Below are positions 1-8,997 of a stretch of DNA of 24,941 nt, piece by piece (position 1 is the first letter of the stretch; each line of letters begins with the position of its first letter). A model generated the notes under the pieces. It was not told the DNA's origin, ran no database searches, and saw nothing but the letters and a program-made list of their open reading frames with translations. The position numbers and the translations under genes are program-made. Source of the DNA: JAJBWD01 sp041670885 (GTDB lineage: Bacteria; Bacillota; Clostridia; Clostridiales; Clostridiaceae); NCBI GenBank assembly GCA_041670885.1, contig JBAXYJ010000010.1:1-24941 (forward strand). Direction: 5' to 3'.

Positions 1-206
1 GCAGGCGAAACGATCCACGTAAGTTAAACAAAGTTTAATGAGCATGGTGCGGCTTAGAAGTAAGTCCTGCCGCTAAGGCGAGAGGGTAAGTAGTGAGAGG
101 TTAATTCCGGGTAGCAAAAGCTCCAGCAGGCGAGTGTGGGGTCAAAAACCAGGTCAGCTGGCTTAACATAACAGAAAATCAGCAGTCTTTTCAGGCTGCT
201 TTTTTA
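1..206 (+). ncRNA. 3' part of a structured non-coding RNA, class not identified
   Basis: This stretch is clearly GC-richer than the surrounding intergenic DNA, has no sensible ORF and runs into a hairpin with a T tract, so it looks like the 3' portion of an RNA gene whose 5' end is outside the window. Visible pairings are TTAAAC/GTTTAA (24-29 with 33-38), GCGGC/GCCGC (49-53 with 69-73) and CCTGC at 66-70, which could pair with either GCAGG copy (1-5 or 126-130). It lies next to, but convergent with, hpf (older name raiA). The raiA RNA motif is a clostridial RNA often found near that gene, so membership is a guess worth testing, although that motif normally lies upstream of the gene. I could not match it to RNase P, tmRNA, SRP RNA, 6S, T-box or cobalamin elements. 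Confidence 0.55.
181..206 (+). terminator. Terminator of the RNA at the window start
   Basis: Stem AGCAGTC (181-187) pairs with GGCTGCT (194-200, one G-U pair), with a six-base loop and TTTTT at 201-205. It ends the plus-strand RNA before the hpf terminator. Confidence 0.7.
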
Positions 207-218
207 ATACATTGGTTA

Positions 219-252
219 TAAAAAAGGCTGTCCTAAATTTTTAGGACAGCCT
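219..252 (-). terminator. Terminator of hpf
   Basis: GGCTGTCCTAAA (226-237) pairs perfectly with its complement at 240-251. Read on the minus strand it follows the hpf stop at once and runs into a T tract (the A run at 219-225), so it is a strong intrinsic terminator. Confidence 0.8.
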
Positions 253-257
253 GCACT

Positions 258-785
258 TTAAACTTCTGATACTATTAAACCGTAGTTTCCATCTTTTCTC
301 TTGTAAACCACATTTACCTCTAAGCCGTCTGCGTTCTTAAATACAAAGAAGCTGTGACCTAAAAGCTCCATCTGAAGAATTGCTTCTTCCTGGGACATTG
401 GCTTAACGTCAAACTTTTTAACCTTAACAATCTTAGATTCTTCATTATCTTCTTCATCAAAGGAAGGAATGTCCTTAAATCTTAACGAATCTCCGTGATA
501 TCTTTTTTCGAGTTTTGTCTTCTGCTTCCTCATTTGACCATCTAATTTATCGCATACCTTATCCAGAGATGTGTACATATCTGCTGTCGCTTCTTCACCT
601 CTAAGTATTATTCCATTAAAAGGGATTGTAACCTCTATTATGTGATTATTTTTAACTACGCTTAATTTTACATTAGCAACTACACTAGGATCAAAATACT
701 TTTCAAACTTAGTAAGCTTCTTTTCTATTACGTCCTTAAGAGCACTTGTGACCTCAATATTCTTACCAATAACTTTTACTTTCAT
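258..785 (-). CDS. hpf: Ribosome hibernation-promoting factor, long form
   Basis: This 175-residue protein binds the 30S subunit and, in the long form, dimerises ribosomes into inactive 100S particles in stationary phase or stress. Residues 1 to about 100 form the S30AE/YfiA-type domain (start MKVKVIGKNIEVTS). An acidic linker follows, and the C-terminal dimerisation domain ends in the typical VVYKRKDGNYGLI. The length fits long HPF. I chose the ATG at 785 rather than the one at 803 because GAGGGG lies 8 bases before it and the protein then begins as family members do. It is monocistronic with its own terminator. In Firmicutes hpf commonly sits just before secA; here it is about 4.4 kb away on the opposite strand. 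Confidence 0.95.
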   Translation of the reverse strand: MKVKVIGKNIEVTSALKDVIEKKLTKFEKYFDPSVVANVKLSVVKNNHIIEVTIPFNGIILRGEEATADMYTSLDKVCDKLDGQMRKQKTKLEKRYHGDSLRFKDIPSFDEEDNEESKIVKVKKFDVKPMSQEEAILQMELLGHSFFVFKNADGLEVNVVYKRKDGNYGLIVSEV

Positions 786-828
786 TATTTCAGCCCCTCT
801 CATCTTAATAAAATATGTCTATATGTTA

Positions 829-857
829 ATTTTATATTATTTTGAATAAAATAACAA
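829..857 (-). promoter_or_regulatory. Candidate sigma-A promoter of hpf
   Basis: On the minus strand TTGTTA (852-857) and TAAAAT (829-834) are separated by 17 bases, about 35-40 bases before the hpf ribosome site. The region is very AT-rich, so chance matches are possible. Confidence 0.35.
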
Positions 858-966
858 GACCATAAGGTATTGTTTATACTTTATTAATAAAACGTAAATT
901 TTGCTTATCGGGCAGTATAAACTTTTCATACAACCTTCAGTGAATAAAAATGTCAAGGTGAAAAAT

Positions 967-995
967 TCAATAATTCCAGAAATAAGTGCTATAAT
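967..995 (+). promoter_or_regulatory. Candidate extended -10 promoter of the MATE gene
   Basis: A perfect TATAAT at 990-995 is preceded by TGC (extended -10). The -35 (TTCAAT) is poor. It would give a leader of about 75 bases before the MATE start. Confidence 0.4.
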
Positions 996-1077
996 GTTTT
1001 TTGTAACTAAAAAGAGATGTATAAATTTTAATTATGCAGTTTCTTAAGTTAAGGGAATATATATCAAGGAGATTTTA

Positions 1078-2441
1078 ATGAAATTATACAGAGAAGATGT
1101 GTTCAAATTATCTGGTCCTATTTTTATGGAACAGCTGTTTGTTACATTAATGGGAATTATAAATACAATGATGGCAGGGCATATTGGAAAAGAAGCAGTT
1201 TCTGCCATAGGAATGATAGATTCCATAAATAATATATTTATTGCATTTTTTCAGCTCTGGCTGTTGGAGGTACTGTAGTTGTAGCTCAGTATATAGGTCA
1301 AAATAATATTAAAAAAGCTAACCAGGCTACAAAGCAGGCATTATATACCAGCATTTTTATATCCATATCTGTTTCAATTTTGATGGCTGTATTAAGAAAA
1401 CCCATTATTGCCGGACTGTTTGGTTCTGCTGAATATGAAGTCGTTAATAATGCCAATGTTTATTTTGGGATAACGCTGCTTACTTATCCTCTGATAACCC
1501 TGGATTTAATTTCAAACGGCATATTAAGGGGCGCAGGAGACAGCAAGACACCAATGAAGATATCAATATTTATGAATATACTTAATGTTATTTTCACATA
1601 TTTATTTATTCACGGCTTTAATATAGGGGTTATAAGATTTCCGGCCCTGGGTGTTATGGGAGCGGCCCTTGGCATAGCAGCTGCAAGGACAACAGGAGCA
1701 GTAATTATACTTATAGTTCTTCTCAGAGGTTCAAAAGTTATCAAGCTTAATAAAATAAGAAGATTTAAATTAAACAAAGAACTGCTTAAACCCATATTTG
1801 GCATAGGTATTCCCGCCAGCATAGAATCTCTTATGTTTAATGGGGGCAAGCTTATCCTGCAGGTATTTATAGTAAGTATGGGAACAGCAGCTTTGGCTGC
1901 AAACACTATTGCAAACTCAGCAGCTAATTTTATGAATATACCCGGAAACTCACTGGCTATTGCTGCAACAGCACTGGTTGGCAGGTATATGGGAAGAGAT
2001 GATACTGATGAAGCAGCCAGCTGCCTTTCATATACTGTTAAACTTTCAACTATTCTTTTGGCTGTAGTAGGCGGAATTACATTTATTTTTTCAACCCATA
2101 TAGGATATTTATTTACAAACAATAAAGAAATAATAAATATAGTATCACACATACTAAAAGTAAACGGAATTGCAATTATAATCTGGCCAATTTCCTTTGT
2201 ACTTCCTTCAGGGCTGAAAGGAGCCGGAGATGTTAAATATACACTGGCAACATCGCTTATTGGGATGTGGATTTTTAGAATGGCGTTTGGCTATATATTA
2301 GGGATAAGCCTCCATTTTGGACTTATAGGAATATGGTTTGGAATGTATACAGACTGGCTGGTACGGGGTACACTATATGTAATCAGATTTAAAAAGGGGA
2401 AATGGAAAAATCATGTTGTAATAAAAAGGGTTAGTGCATAA
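1078..2441 (+). pseudogene. MATE-family multidrug/cation antiporter, broken by a one-base frameshift
   Basis: The two reading frames together encode about 454 residues of a MATE (MOP superfamily, NorM/DinF-like) 12-helix inner-membrane exporter that uses a Na+ or H+ gradient. The first frame runs 1078-1278 (start MKLYREDVFKLSGPIF) and the second covers about 1251-2441. The conserved run SALAVGGTVVVAQYIGQ is encoded in the second frame from 1251. The break is at the six-T run 1246-1251: a seventh T would restore one full-length protein. The start has AAGGAG 7 bases upstream. No other damage is seen, so this is a very recent mutation, a homopolymer sequencing error or, less likely, slippage. 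As written, translation stops after 66 residues. Confidence 0.85.
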
Positions 2442-2458
2442 TCTTTATATTAGCATAA

Positions 2459-2485
2459 AAATAAGGAGGTTTTACCTCCTTATTT
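2459..2485. terminator. Bidirectional terminator between the MATE gene and cysS
   Basis: AAATAAGGAGG (2459-2469) and its exact complement (2475-2485) flank a TTTTA loop, with T-rich DNA on both sides. It overlaps the cysS stop codon at 2480-2482 and serves the two convergent genes. Confidence 0.7.
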
Positions 2486-3883
2486 AACTTTCTTTATTTT
2501 AACTCCCTGAGCAGTGTCTTCTAAAACTATGCCCTGATTTAGAAGCTCATCACGAATATAATCTGCTGATTTAAAATCTCTGTTTTTTCTGGCAATCTGT
2601 CTCTTATTTACTAAATTTAATATTTCCGGGCTGAATTCCACTTCTTTTTCTTTCATTTCACTAAAGCCTAAGCCTAAAATCTTATCCATTTTAAGAAGTG
2701 CCCCATATTTGTCTGAATCAGATACATTATTGTCATTAATCAGGTTCCACATGATTCCGATTCCCATAGGAACATTAAGATCATTTCTTGCAGCAGCATA
2801 AAAATCCTTCAGATAATTTAAGTTAAGATCCTCAATTGGTTCCGTGCAGCTTTTCTTTAATTCAATAATTTTTGATTTAAGCTTATTAAAAGCAGTATCA
2901 GAAGCTTCAATTGCCTTAAATGAAAATGCCAAAGCTTTTCTATAATGGGCATTTAAACAGTAATAGCGGTAAACTAAAGGATCATAGCCCTTATTTATAA
3001 GTGTATCAACAGTTAAGAAACTGTCTCCGGACTTTGACATTTTCTCATCTTTATCTCCCATTAGAAACTCACCATGCATCCAGTAATTGACCCACTTATG
3101 TCCCAGGTAGCTTTCAGACTGGGCTATCTCATTTGTATGATGAATAGGGATATGGTCAATACCTCCGCAGTGGATGTCAATTCGGTCTCCTAAATATTTC
3201 ATTGCCATAGATGAGCATTCAATATGCCATCCCGGGAAACCAATTCCCCAGGGGCTATCCCATTCCATCTGCCTTTTCTTATCTTTAGGTGAAAATTTCC
3301 AAAGAGCAAAGTCTGTAATATTTTTCTTGCCTGCAGTAAATTCTATTCTGGCTCCTGCTTTCAAACCTTCAATGTTAAGCTGGGCCAGTTTGCCATAATC
3401 CTTTACCTTTGAGGTATCAAAATAAACTCCATCAGATAATATATAAGTATATCCTTTTTGTTCTAAGACTTTTACAAATTCAATCTGATCTTTTATATGC
3501 TGTGATGCTTTGCTCCATATATCAGGCTCAGTTATATTAAGCCTTTTCATATCTTTTTTAAACGCCTTAAAATAAAATTCTGCTATATCATAGGCACTTT
3601 TGTTTTCTCTCTCTGCGCCTATCTCCATTTTATCTTCCCCTGAATCCTGATCTGAAGTAAGATGGCCCACATCAGTTACATTCATTACATGAAAAACCTT
3701 GTAACCGGACTCTTTGAGAACCCTTTTGAGAATATCTTCAAATATATATGTCCTTAAGTTCCCGATATGAGAAAAATTATATACAGTAGGACCGCAGGTA
3801 TATAGTTTAACAATCGATTTATCAATGGGAACAAAGTCTTCAACTTTCCGTGATAATGTGTTAAATAGTTTTACATTTTCCAT
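2480..3883 (-). CDS. cysS: Cysteinyl-tRNA synthetase
   Basis: This cytoplasmic class I aminoacyl-tRNA synthetase charges tRNA-Cys with cysteine using ATP. At 467 residues it is of normal length. The HIGH-type motif is HIGN at 39-42 and the KMSKS motif is at 281-285. The zinc ligands of the family are present: Cys30 in TCGPTVY, the Cys in WHIECSS, and the His/Glu of the IHHTNEIAQSE segment. The start ATG at 3883 has AGGAG close upstream. It follows the M29 aminopeptidase gene on the same strand after a 62-base gap holding a hairpin, so read-through from that gene is possible but not certain. No oddities are seen. Confidence 0.97.
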   Translation of the reverse strand: MENVKLFNTLSRKVEDFVPIDKSIVKLYTCGPTVYNFSHIGNLRTYIFEDILKRVLKESGYKVFHVMNVTDVGHLTSDQDSGEDKMEIGAERENKSAYDIAEFYFKAFKKDMKRLNITEPDIWSKASQHIKDQIEFVKVLEQKGYTYILSDGVYFDTSKVKDYGKLAQLNIEGLKAGARIEFTAGKKNITDFALWKFSPKDKKRQMEWDSPWGIGFPGWHIECSSMAMKYLGDRIDIHCGGIDHIPIHHTNEIAQSESYLGHKWVNYWMHGEFLMGDKDEKMSKSGDSFLTVDTLINKGYDPLVYRYYCLNAHYRKALAFSFKAIEASDTAFNKLKSKIIELKKSCTEPIEDLNLNYLKDFYAAARNDLNVPMGIGIMWNLINDNNVSDSDKYGALLKMDKILGLGFSEMKEKEVEFSPEILNLVNKRQIARKNRDFKSADYIRDELLNQGIVLEDTAQGVKIKKVK

Positions 3884-3911
3884 ATTCTTCTCCTAGTCTA
3901 TGCTTATAGTA

Positions 3912-3940
3912 AGCCGCATCAGAATAACACTGATGCGGTT
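3912..3940. terminator. Hairpin between the M29 peptidase gene and cysS
   Basis: CCGCATCAG (3914-3922) pairs with CTGATGCGG (3930-3938). The T-rich tail (GGTTTTTAT) lies on the plus-strand side, whereas the genes here are read on the minus strand, where only a weak T content follows. It could be a partial terminator or an attenuator before cysS. Confidence 0.4.
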
Positions 3941-3945
3941 GGTTT

Positions 3946-5073
3946 TTATAGATTATACTTTTTTAATATTTCATCTTTGAATAATCCATTTTCATAGAAA
4001 AGCTCTCCGTCTCCATAAATCTTTCCACCATTTCTCATATCACAGAGCATATCCCAGTGAAGCGAGGAATGATTTAATCCTCCAGCTTCCGCCATGGAGT
4101 CTCCTATAGCCATATGGATTGTGCCTCCTATTTTCTCATCAAAGAGCATGTTTCTGGTAAAATTCTTTATGCCGTAGTTTGTTCCTATGGCTACTTCCCC
4201 AAACCTGGATGCTCCTTCATCTATTTTAAGAAGTGAATGAAGAAGCTCTTCTCCTTTTGAAGCTGAGGCTTTAACAACTAAACCATCCTTAACTTCCAGC
4301 TTTATTCCCTCAATTTCCTTTCCTGTATAAATTCCTGGGAAACTAAAGGTTATATGACCATTAATATCATCATCTACAGGAGAAGTAAATATTTCTCCGT
4401 CAGGGAAGTTAACTCTGCCGTCACAGTTAATCCATTTTCTCCCTGACACATTTACTTTAATGTCAGTTCCTTCAGATACAATATGTATCTCTTTTTTAGT
4501 ATCCAGATATTTAACCCATCTGTCCTGCTTAGCACTTACTTTTTTCCATTCCTCTTCAGGATTTTCCTTATCCATAAGACCTGCTCCATAAACAAAGTCT
4601 TCATATTCCTCCAGACTCATAGAAGCTTCCTGAGCATCAGATTGAGTTGGGAATTGTGTTCCGCACCATCTTAAGGAGCCGTCTCCCATTTTTGAGGAAT
4701 AAAGTTTTCTCCAGCTGGTGGCTCCCTGAGTAAAGCTTTTTATCTTATCAGATTCAACTCCGGTATTCACCTTTGTATTTATTGTTCCCCAGGCACTAAG
4801 CCATACATCAGCCTTTTCCATGGCCTTCGTCCTGAGATAATTATCCTGAAGAAGCTGCTCCTTAGTAGAGTTATTAAGCATAACATTCTTAAGCTCAGCT
4901 GATTCCAAAACTGTTTCTACATGCCCGCCTGCCTTAATTGCTTCTCTTGCTACCTCAATCATCCAAGGCTCAGCTACATCTTCGCAGCTAATCAGAACAA
5001 AGTCTCCCTTTTTAACTTTAACTGAGTAATTAACCAGCAGCTTTGCCAGTTTGTTTAATCTGATATCTTTCAT
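3946..5073 (-). CDS. M29-family metallo-aminopeptidase (AmpS/PepS type)
   Basis: This 375-residue cytoplasmic aminopeptidase of MEROPS family M29 (thermophilic aminopeptidase family) removes N-terminal residues from peptides using two metal ions. Ligand motifs in family order are the Glu in FPDGEIFTSP, the Glu in RFGEVAIG, the His in GTIHMAIGDS and the His/Asp in SSLHWDML. No signal peptide is visible. The start ATG at 5073 is preceded by GGGGGT about 6 bases away. It has its own promoter, divergent from secA, and lies upstream of cysS. The length is slightly below that of the best-known members (about 410) but no motif is missing. Substrate preference cannot be read from the sequence. Confidence 0.9.
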   Translation of the reverse strand: MKDIRLNKLAKLLVNYSVKVKKGDFVLISCEDVAEPWMIEVAREAIKAGGHVETVLESAELKNVMLNNSTKEQLLQDNYLRTKAMEKADVWLSAWGTINTKVNTGVESDKIKSFTQGATSWRKLYSSKMGDGSLRWCGTQFPTQSDAQEASMSLEEYEDFVYGAGLMDKENPEEEWKKVSAKQDRWVKYLDTKKEIHIVSEGTDIKVNVSGRKWINCDGRVNFPDGEIFTSPVDDDINGHITFSFPGIYTGKEIEGIKLEVKDGLVVKASASKGEELLHSLLKIDEGASRFGEVAIGTNYGIKNFTRNMLFDEKIGGTIHMAIGDSMAEAGGLNHSSLHWDMLCDMRNGGKIYGDGELFYENGLFKDEILKKYNL

Positions 5074-5104
5074 AATTCTACCCCCATAACAAATTTCTAA
5101 TACT

Positions 5105-5133
5105 ATTATACTATAATTTTCATGATTTGAGAA
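5105..5133 (-). promoter_or_regulatory. Probable sigma-A promoter of the M29 peptidase gene
   Basis: On the minus strand TTCTCA (5128-5133), a 17-base spacer and a perfect TATAAT (5105-5110) lie about 32 bases before the start codon. Confidence 0.5.
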
Positions 5134-5165
5134 AATGTATAATAAATTAATTAATTTTTCTTCAG

Positions 5166-5194
5166 TTGTAGGAAATCAATTATAATAGTATAAT
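5166..5194 (+). promoter_or_regulatory. Probable sigma-A promoter of secA-prfB
   Basis: TTGTAG (5166-5171), a 17-base spacer and a perfect TATAAT (5189-5194) lie about 35 bases before the secA start. It diverges from the M29 gene promoter. Confidence 0.55.
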
Positions 5195-5229
5195 ATTATG
5201 AGTACTAAATTTTAAGTGAGGATGATAAA

Positions 5230-7734
5230 ATGAGTTTATTTGATAAAATATTCGGAAGCTACAGCGAAAGAGAACTTAAGAAGATTATACCTATAGTAGA
5301 CCAAATAGAAGAATTAGATGAAGATATGCAAAAATTAAGCGATGAAGAGCTTAAAGGGAAAACAGAGGAATTTAAAGAAAGATTAAGTAAGGGAGAGACT
5401 TTAGATGATATTTTGCCTGAAGCTTTTGCAGTTGTAAGAGAAGCAGGATACAGAGTTCTTGGACAAAAACATTTTAGAGAGCAGCTGATAGGAGGAGTTA
5501 TTCTTCATCAGGGAAGAATATCAGAAATGAAAACCGGTGAAGGAAAAACACTGGTTGCCACACTGCCGTCCTACCTTAATGCACTTGCTGGAAATGGTGT
5601 ACATATTGTAACAGTAAATGACTATCTGGCAAACAGAGATAAGGAGTGGATGGGTCAGATTCATGAATTTTTAGGACTGTCTGTTGGAGTTATTCTTCAT
5701 GATTTAACAAAGGAAGAAAGACAAAATGCTTATAGATGTGACATAACCTATGCCACAAACAACGAACTGGGATTTGATTATTTAAGAGACAACATGGTCA
5801 TTTATAAAGAAGAAATGGTTCAAAGAGAGCTTTCCTTTGCAATAGTTGATGAGGTGGACTCGATTTTAATTGATGAGGCCAGAACACCTCTTATAATTTC
5901 AGGCCAGGGAGAAAAATCTACAGACCTTTATAAGGTAGCAGATTATTTTGTAAAGAGCCTTAAAAGTGAAGAGGACTTTACAGTAGATGAAAAGGCAAAC
6001 TCTGTTATTTTAACCGATTCAGGTGTTAAAAAGGCAGAGGACTATTTCCATCTTAATAATTATGCTGACCCTGAGAATATGGAATTTCAGCATCATATAG
6101 TTCAGGCATTAAAAGCTAATTACATGATGAGATTAGATAAAGATTATATGGTTAAGGATGACCAGGTAATTATAGTTGATGAATTTACAGGAAGACTTAT
6201 GGAAGGAAGAAGATACTCAGATGGTCTTCACCAAGCCATAGAAGCAAAAGAAGGGGTAAAGGTAGAAAGTGAATCAAAAACTTTGGCTACTATTACCTTC
6301 CAGAATTATTTTAGAATGTATCATAAGCTGTCTGGTATGACAGGTACTGCTCAGACAGAGGAAAATGAATTCAGAGAGATCTATGGTCTGGATGTTGTAG
6401 CTATACCAACTCATATGCCAATGATAAGAGAGGATGCATCAGACCTTATATATAAAACAGAAAAAGGAAAGTTTAATGCAATATGCGATGAAATAGAAGT
6501 ACTTCATAAAGCAAGTCAGCCTGTACTGGTTGGTACTGTAAGCATAGAAAAATCAGAGGTATTATCCTCACTTCTTAAGAGAAGAGGGGTCCCTCATCAG
6601 GTATTAAATGCTAAATACCATGAGAAGGAAGCAGAAATAATATCTCATGCAGGAGAACTGGGTACTGTAACTATAGCTACCAATATGGCAGGAAGAGGTA
6701 CCGATATTAAATTAGGTGAAGGTGTAGTTGCCCTAGGAGGCCTTGCAATAATAGGAACAGAAAGACATGAATCAAGGCGTATTGATAATCAGCTGAGAGG
6801 ACGTTCCGGACGTCAGGGAGACCCGGGATCTTCAAGATTTTATGTTTCCTTAGAGGATGACCTGATGAGAATATTCGGCGGAGACAGGATTAAAGGAGTA
6901 GTCGAAAGATGGGGATTTTCAGAAGAAGACGTAATAGAAAGCAAGACAGTTACAAATGCCATAGAAAATGCCCAGAAGAAGGTTGAAGGAAATAACTTTG
7001 ATATAAGAAAAACTTTGCTTCAGTATGATGATGTTATGAATAAGCAAAGAGAGATAATATACAAGGAAAGACAGCAGGTTTTATCCAATATGGATCTTAA
7101 GGATCAGATGCAGATTATGATAAAGAACGTGGTAGAGACTTCAGTAAATTCTCATATGACAGGAATTGAGGAGAACCACACTGAGGATTTAGGAAGCCTT
7201 GTAAGGTATTTTGAAGAGCTGTTCCTGCCAAAGGGAATGGTTAAAATGGAAGAATTGAAAGACCTTACAAATGAAAAATTGATAGAAGACTTTTCAGATA
7301 TAGCTTTAAAATTATATGAAGAAAAGGAAAAACAGGTTGGAACAGAGCAGCTTAGAGAGATAGAAAGAGTTATTCTTCTTAGAGTTGTTGATACAAAATG
7401 GATGGACCATATAGACAACATGGATCAGTTAAAGCAGGGTATTGGTCTTCGTGCTTACAAGCAGCAGGATCCGGTTCAGGCATATCAATTTGAAGGAAGC
7501 GATATGTTTGAAGAGATGGTATACAATATTAAAGTTGATACTGTTAAATACCTGGCACATGTTCAGCTGCAGAAAGCACCTGAGAGGGAAAGAGTGGCAA
7601 AAGAAACAGGAACAAATCAGGATGACAGTGTAAAGAAAAAGCCAATAGTTAAAAAGGATAAAATTGGCAGAAACGATCCATGTCCCTGTGGAAGCGGCAA
7701 AAAGTATAAAAACTGCTGCGGAAGAAATGCTTAA
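5230..7734 (+). CDS. secA: Preprotein translocase ATPase SecA
   Basis: This is the motor ATPase that pushes unfolded preproteins through the SecYEG channel at the cytoplasmic membrane. It has 834 residues, the usual size of SecA1. The Walker A region MKTGEGKT lies at about 100-107 and the Walker B DEVD at 207-210. The second helicase lobe carries TNMAGRGTDIKLG and the arginine-rich QLRGRSGRQGDPGSS. The C-terminus has the zinc/SecB-binding signature CPCGSGKKYKNCC. GAGG lies 8 bases before the ATG. Only 14 bases separate it from prfB, the conserved Firmicute gene order, so the two are probably one operon. It is complete, so this is the housekeeping SecA rather than an accessory SecA2. Confidence 0.98.
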   Translation: MSLFDKIFGSYSERELKKIIPIVDQIEELDEDMQKLSDEELKGKTEEFKERLSKGETLDDILPEAFAVVREAGYRVLGQKHFREQLIGGVILHQGRISEMKTGEGKTLVATLPSYLNALAGNGVHIVTVNDYLANRDKEWMGQIHEFLGLSVGVILHDLTKEERQNAYRCDITYATNNELGFDYLRDNMVIYKEEMVQRELSFAIVDEVDSILIDEARTPLIISGQGEKSTDLYKVADYFVKSLKSEEDFTVDEKANSVILTDSGVKKAEDYFHLNNYADPENMEFQHHIVQALKANYMMRLDKDYMVKDDQVIIVDEFTGRLMEGRRYSDGLHQAIEAKEGVKVESESKTLATITFQNYFRMYHKLSGMTGTAQTEENEFREIYGLDVVAIPTHMPMIREDASDLIYKTEKGKFNAICDEIEVLHKASQPVLVGTVSIEKSEVLSSLLKRRGVPHQVLNAKYHEKEAEIISHAGELGTVTIATNMAGRGTDIKLGEGVVALGGLAIIGTERHESRRIDNQLRGRSGRQGDPGSSRFYVSLEDDLMRIFGGDRIKGVVERWGFSEEDVIESKTVTNAIENAQKKVEGNNFDIRKTLLQYDDVMNKQREIIYKERQQVLSNMDLKDQMQIMIKNVVETSVNSHMTGIEENHTEDLGSLVRYFEELFLPKGMVKMEELKDLTNEKLIEDFSDIALKLYEEKEKQVGTEQLREIERVILLRVVDTKWMDHIDNMDQLKQGIGLRAYKQQDPVQAYQFEGSDMFEEMVYNIKVDTVKYLAHVQLQKAPERERVAKETGTNQDDSVKKKPIVKKDKIGRNDPCPCGSGKKYKNCCGRNA

Positions 7735-7748
7735 TTTGGAGTGATAAG

Positions 7749-8865
7749 ATGATAATTAAAATTGAAGAAGCCAAAGAGAACTTAAATTATTTGAAAAAAG
7801 GACTTATAGAAATCAGGGATTCACTTTGACATACCAGGACTTAGCCTTAGAATAGAAGAGCTTCATGGAGTAATGCAGGAGCCTTTGTTTTGGAATGACC
7901 TGGATAGAGCTCAGAGGATAACAGCAGAGGAAAAGGGAATAAAGGATAAAATTGATAAGTATAATTCTCTGAGTGGCAGGATAGAAGATAATCTGGTAAT
8001 TTTAGAACTTTTGATGGAAGAGCAAGATGACAATGAACTAAACAGCGTATTAAATGACATCAAGGATATATCAAAGGAAATTGAGGATTTTAAAACACTT
8101 ATTCTGCTGTCAGGAGAATATGATAAAAATAATGCAATAATAACTCTCCATGCCGGAGCCGGAGGAACAGATGCCCAGGATTGGACGGATATGCTTCTTA
8201 GAATGTATATCAGGTGGTCTGAAAAAAAAGGATATAATGCAGAAACTTTAGATTATATTGCCGGTGATGAAGCTGGAGTGAAAAGTGTGACTTTAAAAAT
8301 ATCAGGAGATTATGCTTATGGGTATCTAAAAGCAGAAAAAGGTATTCATAGACTGGTACGCCTTTCTCCTTTTAATGCAAACAATAAAAGACAGACTTCC
8401 TTTGCCTCCATGGAGGTACTGCCGGAGCTTACACCTGATCAGGACATTGAGATAAGACCTGAAGATCTGAGAGTAGATACTTACAGAGCCTCAGGAGCAG
8501 GAGGCCAGTACGTTAATAAAACTGAGTCTGCTATTAGAATAACTCATATTTCAACAGGAATAGTTGTCCAGTGCCAAAATGAAAGAAGTCAGCATTCAAA
8601 CAAAGAGGAAGCTATGAAGATGCTTAAAGGAAAGCTGGCAGAATTAAAAGAAAGAGCACATAAAGAAAGAATAGAAGATTTAGCCGGAATTCAATTGGAT
8701 AATGGTTTTGGAAGTCAAATAAGATCTTATATATTTCATCCTTATTCAATGGTGAAGGATCACAGAACCGGATATGAGACATCAGATGTATCAGGAGTAA
8801 TGGATGGAAATATAGACAATTTTATAAGGGAGTATTTATCTGGAAAGAATAAAAATGAGGGGTAA
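7749..8865 (+). CDS. prfB: Peptide chain release factor 2, with programmed +1 frameshift
   Basis: RF2 recognises UGA and UAA stop codons and triggers peptide release. Translation starts at the ATG at 7749 (GGAG 7 bases upstream), reads 26 codons to an in-frame TGA at 7827-7829, and continues in the +1 frame from GAC at 7828; the joined protein is about 371 residues. The sequence across the junction (RDSL, then DIPGLSLRIEEL) is continuous with the family. The SPF anticodon-like tripeptide at 206-208 defines RF2, and the catalytic GGQ is at 251-253. The frameshift gives autoregulation: low RF2 slows termination at UGA and favours the shift. An annotation beginning at the later ATG at 7873 would miss the N-terminus. 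It lies in an operon with secA. Confidence 0.97.
7814..7830 (+). promoter_or_regulatory. RF2 programmed frameshift site
   Basis: A Shine-Dalgarno-like AGGGA (7815-7819) precedes the slippery CTT and the in-frame stop in CTTTGAC (7824-7830). This is the standard bacterial prfB recoding site; the SD-like element here is weaker than the AGGGGG of E. coli. Confidence 0.9.
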
Positions 8866-8876
8866 CCCTCATTTTC
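8854..8876 (+). terminator. Terminator of secA-prfB
   Basis: AATGAGGG (8854-8861) pairs with CCCTCATT (8866-8873) around a GTAA loop that contains the prfB stop codon. Only a short T run follows, so efficiency may be moderate. Confidence 0.55.
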
Positions 8877-8997
8877 TGGCGCCTGCATTAAAACACCAAA
8901 TTATGATATATGGGTGAAAAAATTTAATGAGATATAAATTGTAAAAGTTATTTCTATATAAAAAATCAGGAATGAAATAATTTAGGAGTAAAATTGT

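Noticed and set aside
1..180. RNase P, tmRNA, SRP RNA, T-box or cobalamin riboswitch at the window start
   Set aside because: The diagnostic conserved blocks of each (for example the GGAAAGUCCGGGCUC type of RNase P, the SRP tetraloop region, the T-box GGUGG sequence) are absent.
1246..1251. Programmed -1 frameshift in the MATE gene
   Set aside because: The site is not a proper slippery heptamer and MATE genes are not known to use recoding; a deletion or sequencing error is simpler.
1610..2152. 180-codon minus-strand ORF inside the MATE gene
   Set aside because: It is antisense to a clear MATE coding frame, has no ribosome site and resembles no protein.
7442..7633. Short ORF overlapping the end of secA
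   Set aside because: It lies in another frame of the conserved secA C-terminal region and has no own ribosome site.
7873..8865. prfB as a shorter gene starting at the ATG at 7873
   Set aside because: The N-terminus is supplied by the upstream frame through the conserved CTTTGAC frameshift site.
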